In this document: positions 17,257 through 25,070 of the stretch, piece by piece
Position numbering within the stretch: the first letter of the stretch is position 1
How the letters are laid out: each line of letters starts with the position of its first letter
Assembly: GCA_017464425.1 (NCBI GenBank)
Contig: JAFUDX010000009.1
Span: forward strand, 1-64,000
Direction of reading: 5' to 3'
From: Treponema sp.
GTDB lineage: Bacteria; Spirochaetota; Spirochaetia; Treponematales; Treponemataceae
DNA: 64,000 bases
Notes under the pieces: model-generated
What the model was told of the DNA's origin: nothing
The model's input: only the letters and a program-made list of their open reading frames with translations
Database searches by the model: none
Translations under genes and position numbers: made by a program

Positions 17257-18380
17257 TATTTGTCTTCTCCCCACAAAGTGATTTCAGGCGCTTTTGTGTC
17301 TGCCATACCGAGATTCAAAATTGCCCCAGCGCTTATCGCATTTATTTCTTTGTACATTTGCTTCCATGCGGCAGCAACCGTCATGTCGCTCTGTTCCCAG
17401 CCGTGCTTTGTCATGTATGAACCGTTCTGTCTGAAAACAAATTTGACGCTGATGCCCACTGAAGGCAGAAGATTTTTGGCATCGTTTGCGAATTCCTGAA
17501 CATCAAATTCCCATGCCGAAGAGATTTTGAGAAAGTCTTTAATCTGAAGCTGGAGACCGACATCAGTAACAAAATTCTGGAAGCCAGGAAACGCGAAATC
17601 CAAAGAAAGACCTAAAGCTACGGCATCCGTCTTGAGCATTGTGGCAGCTACGCCCGTGCGGAGTGTCGCAATTGACGGCCAGAGCGATGTTTTACTGGGT
17701 GATAGCGCGGCGGGTGTTCCCGAATCCACAGCATCGCGGATGTCTTTTGCGGTTTTAATGCTGAGCGAATCTTCGCTTGCAGAATACATTTTACCGAGAT
17801 TGTTGAGCGAAACACCGAATCGGACATCTTGCATGAACGCGATGTCGCCGTGATTGTAGTATGCGCCGAGTGCCGCGCTTGCCGTCCAATCAGAATCAAC
17901 GAAATCGCCGTAGAGGTATCCAAAATGCGCCGTCATGCCGACTGAAACCTGATCCGTGATGTCTTTTGAGAGACCGCCCAGTATGTTGAGTGAATCTGAG
18001 ATTGGCATGTCAAAGGCTTCTGTCCAGATGCCCTGAAAGAGAATCGTTGAGACGCACCAGCGTGAAGGAATCAAAAGCCCTCCCTGAAAGCCTTCGCCCA
18101 CCTTGTTGCCGTCATACGGGTCGTCTGTGTTTGAGTTGATGAATAAGGTTGCTCCCACATCAAGCGTAATTCGCTGCTCCCATGCAGTGAGCGCGGGATT
18201 GTTTACGATTGAAGCAGGCGTGATTCCAAAAAGCGGTCCGCCAGCAGCAGACGCGGCTCCCGTAAGAAGCCACGGGCTTGTGAGTCGCAAGACATTCTGC
18301 CCTCCGGCAGGCGGGTTGTAAGCGAACAGACTTGCACTAAAAAGCAGAGTGGCAAGCGTTGCACCCAAAAGTTTTTTCAT
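17256..18380 (-). CDS. Outer-membrane beta-barrel protein, UPF0164/PorV-like
   Basis: 374 residues. ATG 18380 follows GGGAGGA and starts a clear signal peptide (MKKLLGATLATLLFSASLFA). The mature region begins with PPAGGQNVLRL and GGPLFGITPASIVNNPALTA, resembling the N-plug of PorV/UPF0164 proteins, a FadL-like barrel family expanded in treponemes. The rest alternates beta strands with aromatic girdles. The family assignment is by pattern, so moderate. It is the first gene of an envelope operon; the stop overlaps the ompA start by one base. An extended -10 promoter lies 59-87 bp upstream. Confidence 0.65.
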   Translation of the reverse strand: MKKLLGATLATLLFSASLFAYNPPAGGQNVLRLTSPWLLTGAASAAGGPLFGITPASIVNNPALTAWEQRITLDVGATLFINSNTDDPYDGNKVGEGFQGGLLIPSRWCVSTILFQGIWTEAFDMPISDSLNILGGLSKDITDQVSVGMTAHFGYLYGDFVDSDWTASAALGAYYNHGDIAFMQDVRFGVSLNNLGKMYSASEDSLSIKTAKDIRDAVDSGTPAALSPSKTSLWPSIATLRTGVAATMLKTDAVALGLSLDFAFPGFQNFVTDVGLQLQIKDFLKISSAWEFDVQEFANDAKNLLPSVGISVKFVFRQNGSYMTKHGWEQSDMTVAAAWKQMYKEINAISAGAILNLGMADTKAPEITLWGEDK

Positions 18381-18438
18381 AATTCCTCCCATGACAGTAA
18401 AAACCGCCAAGTATTTCCGATTTTAAAAATATATATCT

Positions 18439-18467
18439 ATTATAGCAGAAAAGATTTCATTTGTCAG
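18439..18467 (-). promoter_or_regulatory. Sigma-70 promoter of the UPF0164-ompA operon
   Basis: On the minus strand CTGACA (18467-18462), a 17-bp spacer ending in TGC, then TATAAT (18444-18439). This is a near-consensus extended -10 promoter, identical in hexamers and spacing to the one at 52427-52455. Confidence 0.75.
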
Positions 18468-18544
18468 TAAAAGATGAAGCCAATTTTTTCAGATAGTATG
18501 TAAGCCTGTGTCAAAATGAAACAAAATCATTTTTCAGAATTTTC

Positions 18545-18665
18545 AGTGTATCTTTTTGACTCATGCGTTAGGGGGTGTAGCCCCGAAGTTGTGGAGCGAA
18601 GCGGAGCAATGAGCGTGAGCGAAGGGCGAAACACCCGACCGACGCCGTTAGGCGGCGGAAACGCC
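18545..18665 (-). repeat. GC-rich palindromic repeat (family D), copy 3
   Basis: Read on the minus strand it contains GGGGCTACACCCCCTAACGC, matching the GGGGGATACCCCCGTAACGC block of copy 1 at about 6138-6160, preceded by CGCTCC/CGCTTCG modules. A second hairpin is GACGCCGTTAGGCGGCG. It fills the gap upstream of the sigma-factor promoter. Confidence 0.55.
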
Positions 18666-18681
18666 CATAAAATAAAAAAAG

Positions 18682-18698
18682 TTGGCACGGAACTTGCT
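18682..18698 (+). promoter_or_regulatory. Sigma-54 promoter of the sigma-factor gene
   Basis: TTGGCACGGAACTTGCT is an exact YTGGCACGN4TTGCW match; GG (18684-18685) and GC (18696-18697) are ten bases apart as required. Predicted start near 18709, leaving a 28-nt leader with the ribosome site GGGAG before ATG 18737. Confidence 0.9.
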
Positions 18699-18736
18699 AT
18701 ATATTCTGCGTAGATTCACTTTTTGGGAGACTTGCT

Positions 18737-19573
18737 ATGAAATACGATGACGAAACAATCTCTGCGTACATGAAAGATTTGAGCCGAATTCCGCTTTTGA
18801 CGGCAGAAGAAGAAAAAGAACTGGCAAAAAAGGCTGCTGAGGGAAATCATGCGGCAAAAAATAAGCTCGTAAATGCAAATCTCCGCTTTGTGATTGCGAT
18901 TGCCAAGTCATATCAGGGGCGTGGTTTTGAGCTTGCTGACCTTATTAGCGAAGGCAATTTGGGCTTGATGGCGGCAGTTGACCACTTTGATGTGTCAAAA
19001 GGATACAAATTTATTTCGTATGCGGTGTGGTGGATTCGTCAGAGCATCCAAAAAGCATTGAGCGACCGAAGCCGTGCAATCCGTTTGCCGTCAAACAAGG
19101 TAACGGAAATCTATCAGATTGAAAAGGCCCGCTCGCTTGTTGATAACGACAAGACTGAAGAAATGCAGGTTTCTGAAATCGCAAAGATTTTGGGAATGAA
19201 GCCAAGTTATGTGCGTGATTTGCTCAACTTCAACCGCGAGATGGTGAGCCTTGACGCGCCGATTGACAGCACAAAAAGCGAGGCTGTTTTTGGCGACACA
19301 TACAAAGATGAAATCAATCCGACTCCTGAAGAAAATGCGATTTCTTCCGCGCTTAAAAGCGATGTTGACACTACCCTTAAAACGCTCAAACCGAAAGCAG
19401 AGCGCGTTATCCGAATGCGCTACGGCTTGAACGGCTACAAACCGATGTCGCTCAAAGAAATCGGCGATGAGTGCGGTCTTACGAAAGAGCGAATCCGCCA
19501 GATTGAGCTGAGCGCGGTGCAGACGCTCAAAAGCCCGTCACGCCGTCGCCGCCTTGAAGCCTATGTAGCATAA
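18737..19573 (+). CDS. Short sigma-70-family RNA polymerase sigma factor (RpoS/RpoD-like)
   Basis: 278 residues, without region 1.1 or the long non-conserved insert of a primary sigma factor. Region 1.2: DDETISAYMKDLSRIPLLT. Region 2: NANLRFVIAIAKSYQGRG, DLISEGNLGLMAAVDHFD, FISYAVWWIRQSIQKAL (core binding and -10 melting). Region 3: NKVTEIYQIEKA. Region 4: ERVIRMRYGLNG, then LTKERIRQIELSAVQTLK (helix-turn-helix for -35). The size and close match to group 1/2 factors suggest an alternative factor recognising promoters like those of the housekeeping sigma. Its only visible promoter is an exact sigma-54 site, so RpoN and an activator should control it, as for Borrelia rpoS. The gene stands alone, ending at a hairpin shared with convergent recG. 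Confidence 0.93.
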   Translation: MKYDDETISAYMKDLSRIPLLTAEEEKELAKKAAEGNHAAKNKLVNANLRFVIAIAKSYQGRGFELADLISEGNLGLMAAVDHFDVSKGYKFISYAVWWIRQSIQKALSDRSRAIRLPSNKVTEIYQIEKARSLVDNDKTEEMQVSEIAKILGMKPSYVRDLLNFNREMVSLDAPIDSTKSEAVFGDTYKDEINPTPEENAISSALKSDVDTTLKTLKPKAERVIRMRYGLNGYKPMSLKEIGDECGLTKERIRQIELSAVQTLKSPSRRRRLEAYVA

Positions 19574-19576
19574 TTC

Positions 19577-19620
19577 GACATCCATGTCGCGACGAGAATT
19601 TTCTTGCGAAAATTCTCGCG
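19577..19620. terminator. Bidirectional hairpin between the sigma-factor gene and recG
   Basis: GACATCCATGTC followed by the stem CGAGAATTTTC-TTGC-GAAAATTCTCG. The latter hairpin belongs to a class repeated at 10088-10105 and 42996-43018. The location between two convergent stop codons suits a shared terminator. Confidence 0.55.
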
Positions 19621-19622
19621 GA

Positions 19623-21977
19623 TTAACTGTCTTTTTGCCGCATCCGTGCGGCATTTTCCGTAATAGCAAAGGCTTCATGCCGTGCCTCTTGCATGAGTTT
19701 CATGTCGCGGGCGAGATTTGCTATTTTAAAGGCGAGTTCGCCGCTCTGAGCCGTGCCCGTTATTTCGCCGGGACCGCGCAAACGCAAATCTTCTTCGGCG
19801 ATTTTAAAGCCGTCGGTCGTTTCGTGCAGGGCTTTCATGCGCTCGATTCCGTTTTCAGTGATGTTCGCGCGGTAAATCAAAAAACAGTACGATTGTGCGC
19901 TTCCTCGCCCTACGCGCCCGCGAAGCTGGTGAAGCGCGGCAAGCCCGAACCTGTCCGCCTGCTCGATGACCATGCAGGTTGCGTTCGGAACATCTACGCC
20001 CACTTCCACAACGGTTGTTGCCACGAGCACTTGGATTTTGTTCGCGCGGAAATCTTCGAGAATGCGGTTTTGCTCTTCTCCTTCGATTTTTGAATGAATG
20101 AGCGCACATTTGAAATTCGGATAGACCTGCGTTTGCAAGAAATTGAAGCTTTCTTCGGCTGATTTGAGCGGAGATTTTTTTCCGAAAGAATCCGTACCGA
20201 ATTCGCCTTCGCTTGAATCAAGATTTTGCTCAATCACGGGATAAACGAAATACGCCTGATGACCGGCAGCGAGTTCTTTTCGGACGGCTTCGTAGGCATT
20301 CTTCTCGTTGCCCGCCTTTGAAAGATAAGTGATGACGGGCTTTCTTCCGTTCGGCATTGTGTGAATCGTGCGCACATCGAGGTCGCCAAAAACGGTGAGG
20401 GCGAGCGTCTGCGGAATCGGGGTCGCGCTCATCATCAGAAGATTCGGCTCGCGGAAAGGCGGCTGTGCGAATTTGTCCGTGGCGACAACGGAAGTGCGCC
20501 CCTTGTCGAGAATCGCCGAGCGTTGCATTACACCGAATCGGTGCTGCTCGTCGATAATCGCAAGCGCAAGGTCGTGGTACTGCACATTTTTTGAAAAAAG
20601 CGCGTGAGTGCCAATCACAAGGTTGATTTCGCCTTTTTTGAGTGCGGAAAGGAGATTGTCGCGCCCCTTCGTTTTGATGTTCCCCGTAAGATACGCGACC
20701 GAAACGCCCACGGCTTCAAGCATTTTCGCGGCATTTTCGGCGTGTTGCCGCGCAAGCAATTCCGTTGGTGCCATGAGCGCGGCCTGTCCGCCGTAATCAA
20801 TCACGCGCAGGGCGGCAAAAAACGAGACGAGCGTTTTTCCAGAGCCTACATCGCCCTGAAGAAGCGTGCGCATGGAAAATCGTAAGAAGGGGGAAGTCTC
20901 CCCCTCGCTCCAACCGCCGCTGGCGTTTTTCGCTACCCCCTCTCCTAAGGGGCTTTGCCCCTTAAAATCCCCGCCTTCGAAGCATAGCTTCTCGGAGACT
21001 CGCTCAAAACCTGTCTCACAGGTTTTGCCCCTGACGGGTCGCTCCCTACCAAATCCGTAATTCCTATCAATGTCCTCGTTCATCAGCGTGATTACGCTCA
21101 TTTGGTCGGGCGTGGGCTTGAACGGAAGCCGCGCGAGGAGATTTTTCTGCCGCGTGGAAAGTTTTGATTCAAATTCTTCTATTGAGACTTGCCTTTGCTC
21201 GCTTTCGGCAGAGCCAATCTCGATTTTGGGCAATTTTCCTCGGTGAGCGATTGCCCGCTCCGCCAGCGTTTTCTGAAAAAGAAAAAGTTCCTCAAAGACG
21301 AGCGTGTTCCTCGCGCCAATCGCTTCGCTAATCGTTTTCGGAAAATGAATCGAGCGGAGCGCGTCTTTTTTGGAAAGCAAGTGGCGTTTTTCGATGATGT
21401 CGGCGGGCAAATCGTTTTCGAGACCGAGCGAAAATTGGTTGAACGCGGCTTGAATCGTTTTGCTCACGATTTTGCTCGTTAAGCCCTCGGTGAGCGGGTA
21501 AATCGGAAACACGCGGCTGTTCGGAACGGCGATTCCCTCAAAGGCGGCAAGATTTCCTCCGTCAGCGATTTTGGCAAGTTCAAAGGAAGTGGACTGGTAT
21601 TTCCCGAATTTGACTTCGCATTTTGCCGAGAGCGCGACAATCTGCCCCACGGGATGCGTTTTTTCCAAGAATGCCCGCCCGAATGCGGCAAGTTCCACCG
21701 TTCCCGTGCCGTCGGTCGCAATCAGTTTGAGCGTTTTCATTCTGCCGTAGCCGAACCAATCATGGGCGACAATCTGCGCAATCGTGTGGATTTTCCCCGT
21801 GTTGTTCTGAATCGAATCTGAAATCGTGGATTTTTGCGTGCGGTCTTCGTAATCGCGCGGATAAAACTGAAGCAAATCCGAAATCGTAAAAATGTTGAGC
21901 CTCGCAAAAAGTGCCTGCTTAGCCGCGCCAATGCCCGCAAGAGAAGAAATCGAATTGTTCAGTTCAGAAAGATGCAT
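19623..21977 (-). CDS. recG: ATP-dependent DNA helicase RecG with in-frame repeat insertion
   Basis: 784 residues, about 80-100 longer than typical RecG. It reverses stalled replication forks and branch-migrates Holliday junctions. The N-terminal wedge/OB domain contains LLQFYPRDYEDRT. Helicase motifs: Walker A GDVGSGKT at about 375, Q-x-A-x-M-A-P-T-E-L-L-A-x-Q-H, DEQHRFGVMQR, MMSATPIPQTLA, VVEVGVDVPNAT and QLRGRVGRG. The C-terminus has the RecG-specific LRLRGPGE block. Residues about 308-366 do not belong to the family: they are a family D repeat read in frame (20880-21058), ending about nine residues before Walker A. All helicase motifs are intact, so the protein is probably functional. Confidence 0.96.
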   Translation of the reverse strand: MHLSELNNSISSLAGIGAAKQALFARLNIFTISDLLQFYPRDYEDRTQKSTISDSIQNNTGKIHTIAQIVAHDWFGYGRMKTLKLIATDGTGTVELAAFGRAFLEKTHPVGQIVALSAKCEVKFGKYQSTSFELAKIADGGNLAAFEGIAVPNSRVFPIYPLTEGLTSKIVSKTIQAAFNQFSLGLENDLPADIIEKRHLLSKKDALRSIHFPKTISEAIGARNTLVFEELFLFQKTLAERAIAHRGKLPKIEIGSAESEQRQVSIEEFESKLSTRQKNLLARLPFKPTPDQMSVITLMNEDIDRNYGFGRERPVRGKTCETGFERVSEKLCFEGGDFKGQSPLGEGVAKNASGGWSEGETSPFLRFSMRTLLQGDVGSGKTLVSFFAALRVIDYGGQAALMAPTELLARQHAENAAKMLEAVGVSVAYLTGNIKTKGRDNLLSALKKGEINLVIGTHALFSKNVQYHDLALAIIDEQHRFGVMQRSAILDKGRTSVVATDKFAQPPFREPNLLMMSATPIPQTLALTVFGDLDVRTIHTMPNGRKPVITYLSKAGNEKNAYEAVRKELAAGHQAYFVYPVIEQNLDSSEGEFGTDSFGKKSPLKSAEESFNFLQTQVYPNFKCALIHSKIEGEEQNRILEDFRANKIQVLVATTVVEVGVDVPNATCMVIEQADRFGLAALHQLRGRVGRGSAQSYCFLIYRANITENGIERMKALHETTDGFKIAEEDLRLRGPGEITGTAQSGELAFKIANLARDMKLMQEARHEAFAITENAARMRQKDS
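20880..21058 (-). repeat. Family D repeat embedded in recG
   Basis: On the minus strand it reads TAGGGAGCGACCCGTC, GGCAAAACCTGTGAGACAG (hairpin), GTTTTGAGCGAGTCTCCGAG, CTATG, then GGGGCAAAGCCCCTTAGG, GGGGGTAGCG, AACGCC, GGTTGGAGCGAGGGGGAGAC. The same order of blocks occurs in the intergenic copy at 34207-34372. It adds about 59 codons without a stop. Confidence 0.8.
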
Positions 21978-22074
21978 TGTTTTTAAAATATACTATATTA
22001 AATTGCTTGGGTGCAAGAAAAAAAATCCCCAAACCTACTATAAATTCTCGCACAAATTCGCTACACTATTAAAA

Positions 22075-22428
22075 ATGCGTACGGTGATTCAAAATGAACT
22101 GAATGAACTTGTCTCGGCAATTACGGAGACTGTTGCCGCTGATGCGGTGATTTTGTTCGGCTCGTTTGCGTATGGCACGCCGACCGATGACAGCGATATT
22201 GATTTGTATGTCGTTGTTGCGGACAAGTCGATTCGTCCGCTTGAAGCTATGCAGAAAATCAGTGAGGCGGTTGGTGCGGTGCAAAAACGCCCCGTTGATA
22301 TTCTTGTAGGAAGTGAAAGTGCGTTCCATGAGCGGCAAGCACATGCGACGATAGAAAAAGAAGTCTCGCAGAAGGGAATTCGGCTTTTTACACGCAACGG
22401 CAGTGCTTTTGGAGAGAAATACGCCTGA
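22075..22428 (+). CDS. Minimal nucleotidyltransferase (MNT), partner of a HEPN domain
   Basis: 117 residues from ATG 22075; the long in-frame extension upstream crosses the recG start and is rejected. The core motif is LFGSFAYGTPTDDSDIDLYV (GS-x10-DxD), with a further acidic residue in RPVDILV, matching the pol-beta-type antitoxins that AMPylate or inhibit HEPN toxins. A TACACT hexamer seven bases before the ATG may be a -10 element. The HEPN frame starts nine bases after its stop, so the two form a HEPN/MNT toxin-antitoxin arrangement, with the antitoxin first. Confidence 0.85.
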   Translation: MRTVIQNELNELVSAITETVAADAVILFGSFAYGTPTDDSDIDLYVVVADKSIRPLEAMQKISEAVGAVQKRPVDILVGSESAFHERQAHATIEKEVSQKGIRLFTRNGSAFGEKYA

Positions 22429-22437
22429 TTCATCGGT

Positions 22438-24375
22438 GTGTCTGAATGGTTGCGTTTTGCGAAGGCTGATTTGGATTCCGCGTGGCACTTGCAGACTATG
22501 GTGCCTGTGCCGATTGAGATTGCGTGTTACCACTGTCAGCAGTCGGCGGAAAAGGCTTTGAAGGCGTTTTTGCTTGCGAATGGATGCGAAGTAAAGAAAA
22601 CGCATGATGTGCGCTTCCTTTGTAATGAGTGCAAAACGGTAAATGCGGATTTTGCGCAGATTGAAACGATGTGCTCACGGGTGACGGTGTACGGTTCGCA
22701 GTCGCGCTATCCGTTCGCATTGGAAATTGAATCGGAAGATATGCAACTTGCGCTGAATGACGCAAAGAAAATATATGATTTTGTGGGTGCACAAATCAAT
22801 AAACCTATAAAAGTGCAGGAGAAAAAGGCTAAAATGGTTGGAAAAATCGATAAATACGAAATCGTAATCGGCTGCGAGATTCATACGCAGCTTTTGACTA
22901 AAACAAAGGCGTTCTGTGCGTGCGAAAACCGGTATGGCGGCATGCCGAACACGCGTGTGTGCCCTGTCTGCTTGGGGCTTCCGGGGGCGATGCCGCGAAT
23001 CAGCAAGGGCTATGTGGAGCTGGGCGCGGTAGCGGGGCTTGCGCTTAACTGCAACATCGCGCATTTTACGAAGTTTGACCGCAAGCACTATTTTTACCCG
23101 GACTTGACGAAGGGCTATCAGATTACGCAGTACGATATTCCGCTCTGCACGGACGGTCATGTTGATTTGCCGCTCTCGCACTTTCCCAAAGACGAGCAGA
23201 TTGGCGGCGCAAAACACCGTCCGAACAATTTTAAGGGCGAGCCGTGCATTATCGATAACAAATACCGCCGCGTAAGAATCGAGCGCATTCACTTGGAAGA
23301 GGATGTCGGTAAGTCGCTCCACTTGCAGGGCGCGCACTCGTACATCGACTACAACCGAAGCGGCACTCCGCTCATCGAGATTGTCACGAAGCCCGATATG
23401 TCGTCGCCTGACGAAGCCGCGCTTTTTATGCAGACGGTGCAGGAAATCTTGCGCTATGTGAAGGTGACGGCGGGTAATCTTGAAGAAGGAAACATGCGCT
23501 GTGACGCGAACATCAACCTGAATGTGTGGGAAGACGGCAAATTGTGGCACACGCCCATTTCCGAAATCAAGAACCTGAACAGCTTCAAGGCAATCCGCGA
23601 GGCGTGTACCTACGAGGCAAAACGTCAGCTTGAGGAATTCCAGAACGACCGGCAGGAGTTCAATCCCGGCTTTAAAGTGACGATGGGCTGGGACGAGGCG
23701 AAAGGGCAGACGGTCGTGCAGCGAACCAAAAACTCATTCGTCGATTACCGATTTGTCGTCGAGCCGGACATTAAGCCGTTTTCTGTGAGCGATGATTTGA
23801 TTACCCGCGCGGGTTCAAGAGTGGGCGAGCTTCCCGAAGCAAAACGCACCCGCTTAAAGAAGGATTACGGTCTTTCTGACTTTGATGTGGAGACTTTGAC
23901 AAGCACGCGCGAGCTTTCGCTTTGGTTTGAGGAAGCGGCAAAGGGCGCAAAGGATGTGAAGAAGGTCGCAAACTGGATTCTTGCCGAGCTGCTTGCGGTC
24001 TTGAACGAAAAGAACATCACGATTGGCGAAGTTTCAATCACGCCAAAGCACATTACGGAACTCGTGAACGCGATTGCCGACAAAAAAATCACTTCCGCAC
24101 AGGGAAAGACGGTTTTTGCCAAGATGCTCGAAAGCGGAAAAATGCCCGCCGAAATCATCAAAGCGGAAGGCATGGAAAGCGTGACCGATACGGGAGCAAT
24201 CGAAGCAATCGTAGACCAAGTGATTGCCGACAATCCCAAAGCCGTTGCGGACTTTAAGGGCGGAAAGACCAATGTAGTCGGCTGGCTCATGGGGCAGGTT
24301 ATGAAGGCGAGTAAGGGCAAAGCGAACCCCGGCGTGGCGACAAAACTCGTTACGGAGAAACTTGCGAAACTGTAG
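22438..24375 (+). CDS. gatB: HEPN domain in frame with Asp/Glu-tRNA amidotransferase subunit B (GatB)
   Basis: One frame of 645 codons from GTG 22438. Codons 1-132 are a HEPN domain (WLRFAKADLDSAWHL, CYHCQQSAEKALKAFLL, THDVRFLC, SRYPF). Codons 133-645 are GatB: DKYEIVIGCEIHTQL, CVCLGLPGAMP, HYFYPDLTKGYQITQYD, LEEDVGKS, DYNRSGTPLIEIVT, EGNMRCDANIN, and the YqeY-like tail. GatB with GatA and GatC converts Glu-tRNA(Gln) or Asp-tRNA(Asn) to the amide. ATG 22834 (codon 133) has AGGAG and AAAGG before it, so GatB may be made separately from that start; alternatively the HEPN is fused. GatB alone would be 513 residues, slightly above the norm. gatA and gatC are not nearby. The end overlaps rex by 26 bp. 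Confidence 0.9.
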   Translation: MSEWLRFAKADLDSAWHLQTMVPVPIEIACYHCQQSAEKALKAFLLANGCEVKKTHDVRFLCNECKTVNADFAQIETMCSRVTVYGSQSRYPFALEIESEDMQLALNDAKKIYDFVGAQINKPIKVQEKKAKMVGKIDKYEIVIGCEIHTQLLTKTKAFCACENRYGGMPNTRVCPVCLGLPGAMPRISKGYVELGAVAGLALNCNIAHFTKFDRKHYFYPDLTKGYQITQYDIPLCTDGHVDLPLSHFPKDEQIGGAKHRPNNFKGEPCIIDNKYRRVRIERIHLEEDVGKSLHLQGAHSYIDYNRSGTPLIEIVTKPDMSSPDEAALFMQTVQEILRYVKVTAGNLEEGNMRCDANINLNVWEDGKLWHTPISEIKNLNSFKAIREACTYEAKRQLEEFQNDRQEFNPGFKVTMGWDEAKGQTVVQRTKNSFVDYRFVVEPDIKPFSVSDDLITRAGSRVGELPEAKRTRLKKDYGLSDFDVETLTSTRELSLWFEEAAKGAKDVKKVANWILAELLAVLNEKNITIGEVSITPKHITELVNAIADKKITSAQGKTVFAKMLESGKMPAEIIKAEGMESVTDTGAIEAIVDQVIADNPKAVADFKGGKTNVVGWLMGQVMKASKGKANPGVATKLVTEKLAKL

Positions 24376-25000
24376 ACTCTGCACGGCAGTCGTTTGCAAC
24401 CATTTCGGTAAGCACGATTGCCGTGTTCACATTTTCGATTTTGATGCTTTTTTTGAGGGATAGAACGACATTCGTATAATTTACGATGCCTTTTATGCCA
24501 GAATCAGCGAGGCGTTCTGCCATAAATTGTGCTTTTTTTTCTGGAACGGCAAGCACGGCGTATTCAATATGCAGTGAGCGTATTTTTTTTTCTAAATCGA
24601 GCGTTGCAAAAAGCGGAATCGTTGACTTCATGATTTCGATTTTGTTTACATTGCTGTCAAAGCCTGCGACAAGCTCAAAGGCGGTGCCGTTAAAAACAGA
24701 GGCCTCCAGCAAGGCTTCGCCCAGTTTTCCGAGCCCGACGATGCAGCAGCGGTGTTTTCCTTCTTGCTTGTTGTTTAGGTCAAAGGTACTTCTGATTGCA
24801 TTGATAAGAACTGTCCTGTCGTATCCGTTTGAAACTCCGTTGTGCAATTCTAGCAGTGAAATATCCCGCCTGATTGTAGCTTCTCCCCAGCCAGTAAGAA
24901 TGCTTAATTCAGTGGATGTTATTCGCTTTTTTTCTTGTTGTGACAATAGCTGTGATAAGAGAAGAAGGCGTTTCTTAGAAGGAGCAGGAATTTTTTTCAT
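24350..25000 (-). CDS. rex: Redox-sensing transcriptional repressor Rex
   Basis: 216 residues from ATG 25000 (MKKIPAPSKKRLLLL); upstream in-frame codons belong to the leader. The N-terminal winged helix has TSTELSILTGWGEATIRRDIS, typical of Rex. The Rossmann fold follows with CCIVGLGKLGEALL (GxGxxG, about residue 90), ELVAGFDSN and YAVLAVPEKKAQ. Rex binds operators when NAD+ is high and releases them on NADH, regulating fermentation and respiration genes; pflB in this window is a plausible target, but I found no convincing operator before it. The TATAAT at about 25013-25018 on the minus strand sits very near the start. Confidence 0.93.
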   Translation of the reverse strand: MKKIPAPSKKRLLLLSQLLSQQEKKRITSTELSILTGWGEATIRRDISLLELHNGVSNGYDRTVLINAIRSTFDLNNKQEGKHRCCIVGLGKLGEALLEASVFNGTAFELVAGFDSNVNKIEIMKSTIPLFATLDLEKKIRSLHIEYAVLAVPEKKAQFMAERLADSGIKGIVNYTNVVLSLKKSIKIENVNTAIVLTEMVANDCRAESTVSQVSP

Positions 25001-25038
25001 ATTTTCATTTCCATTATATACTTTTTTAGAAATCGTGC

Positions 25039-25044
25039 TATAAT
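25039..25044 (+). promoter_or_regulatory. Extended -10 element for the zinc-ribbon/FGE gene
   Basis: TGC-TATAAT 26 bp before ATG 25071; the -35 region (ATATAC at 17 bp) is poor. The TGC extension recurs in the promoters at 18439, 52427 and 54971. Confidence 0.5.
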
Positions 25045-25070
25045 GGGAATGATAGTTTTTGGAGATACCG

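Noticed and set aside
22679..23550. Long minus-strand frame opposite gatB
   Set aside because: It mirrors the GatB coding sequence; composition bias explains the open frame.
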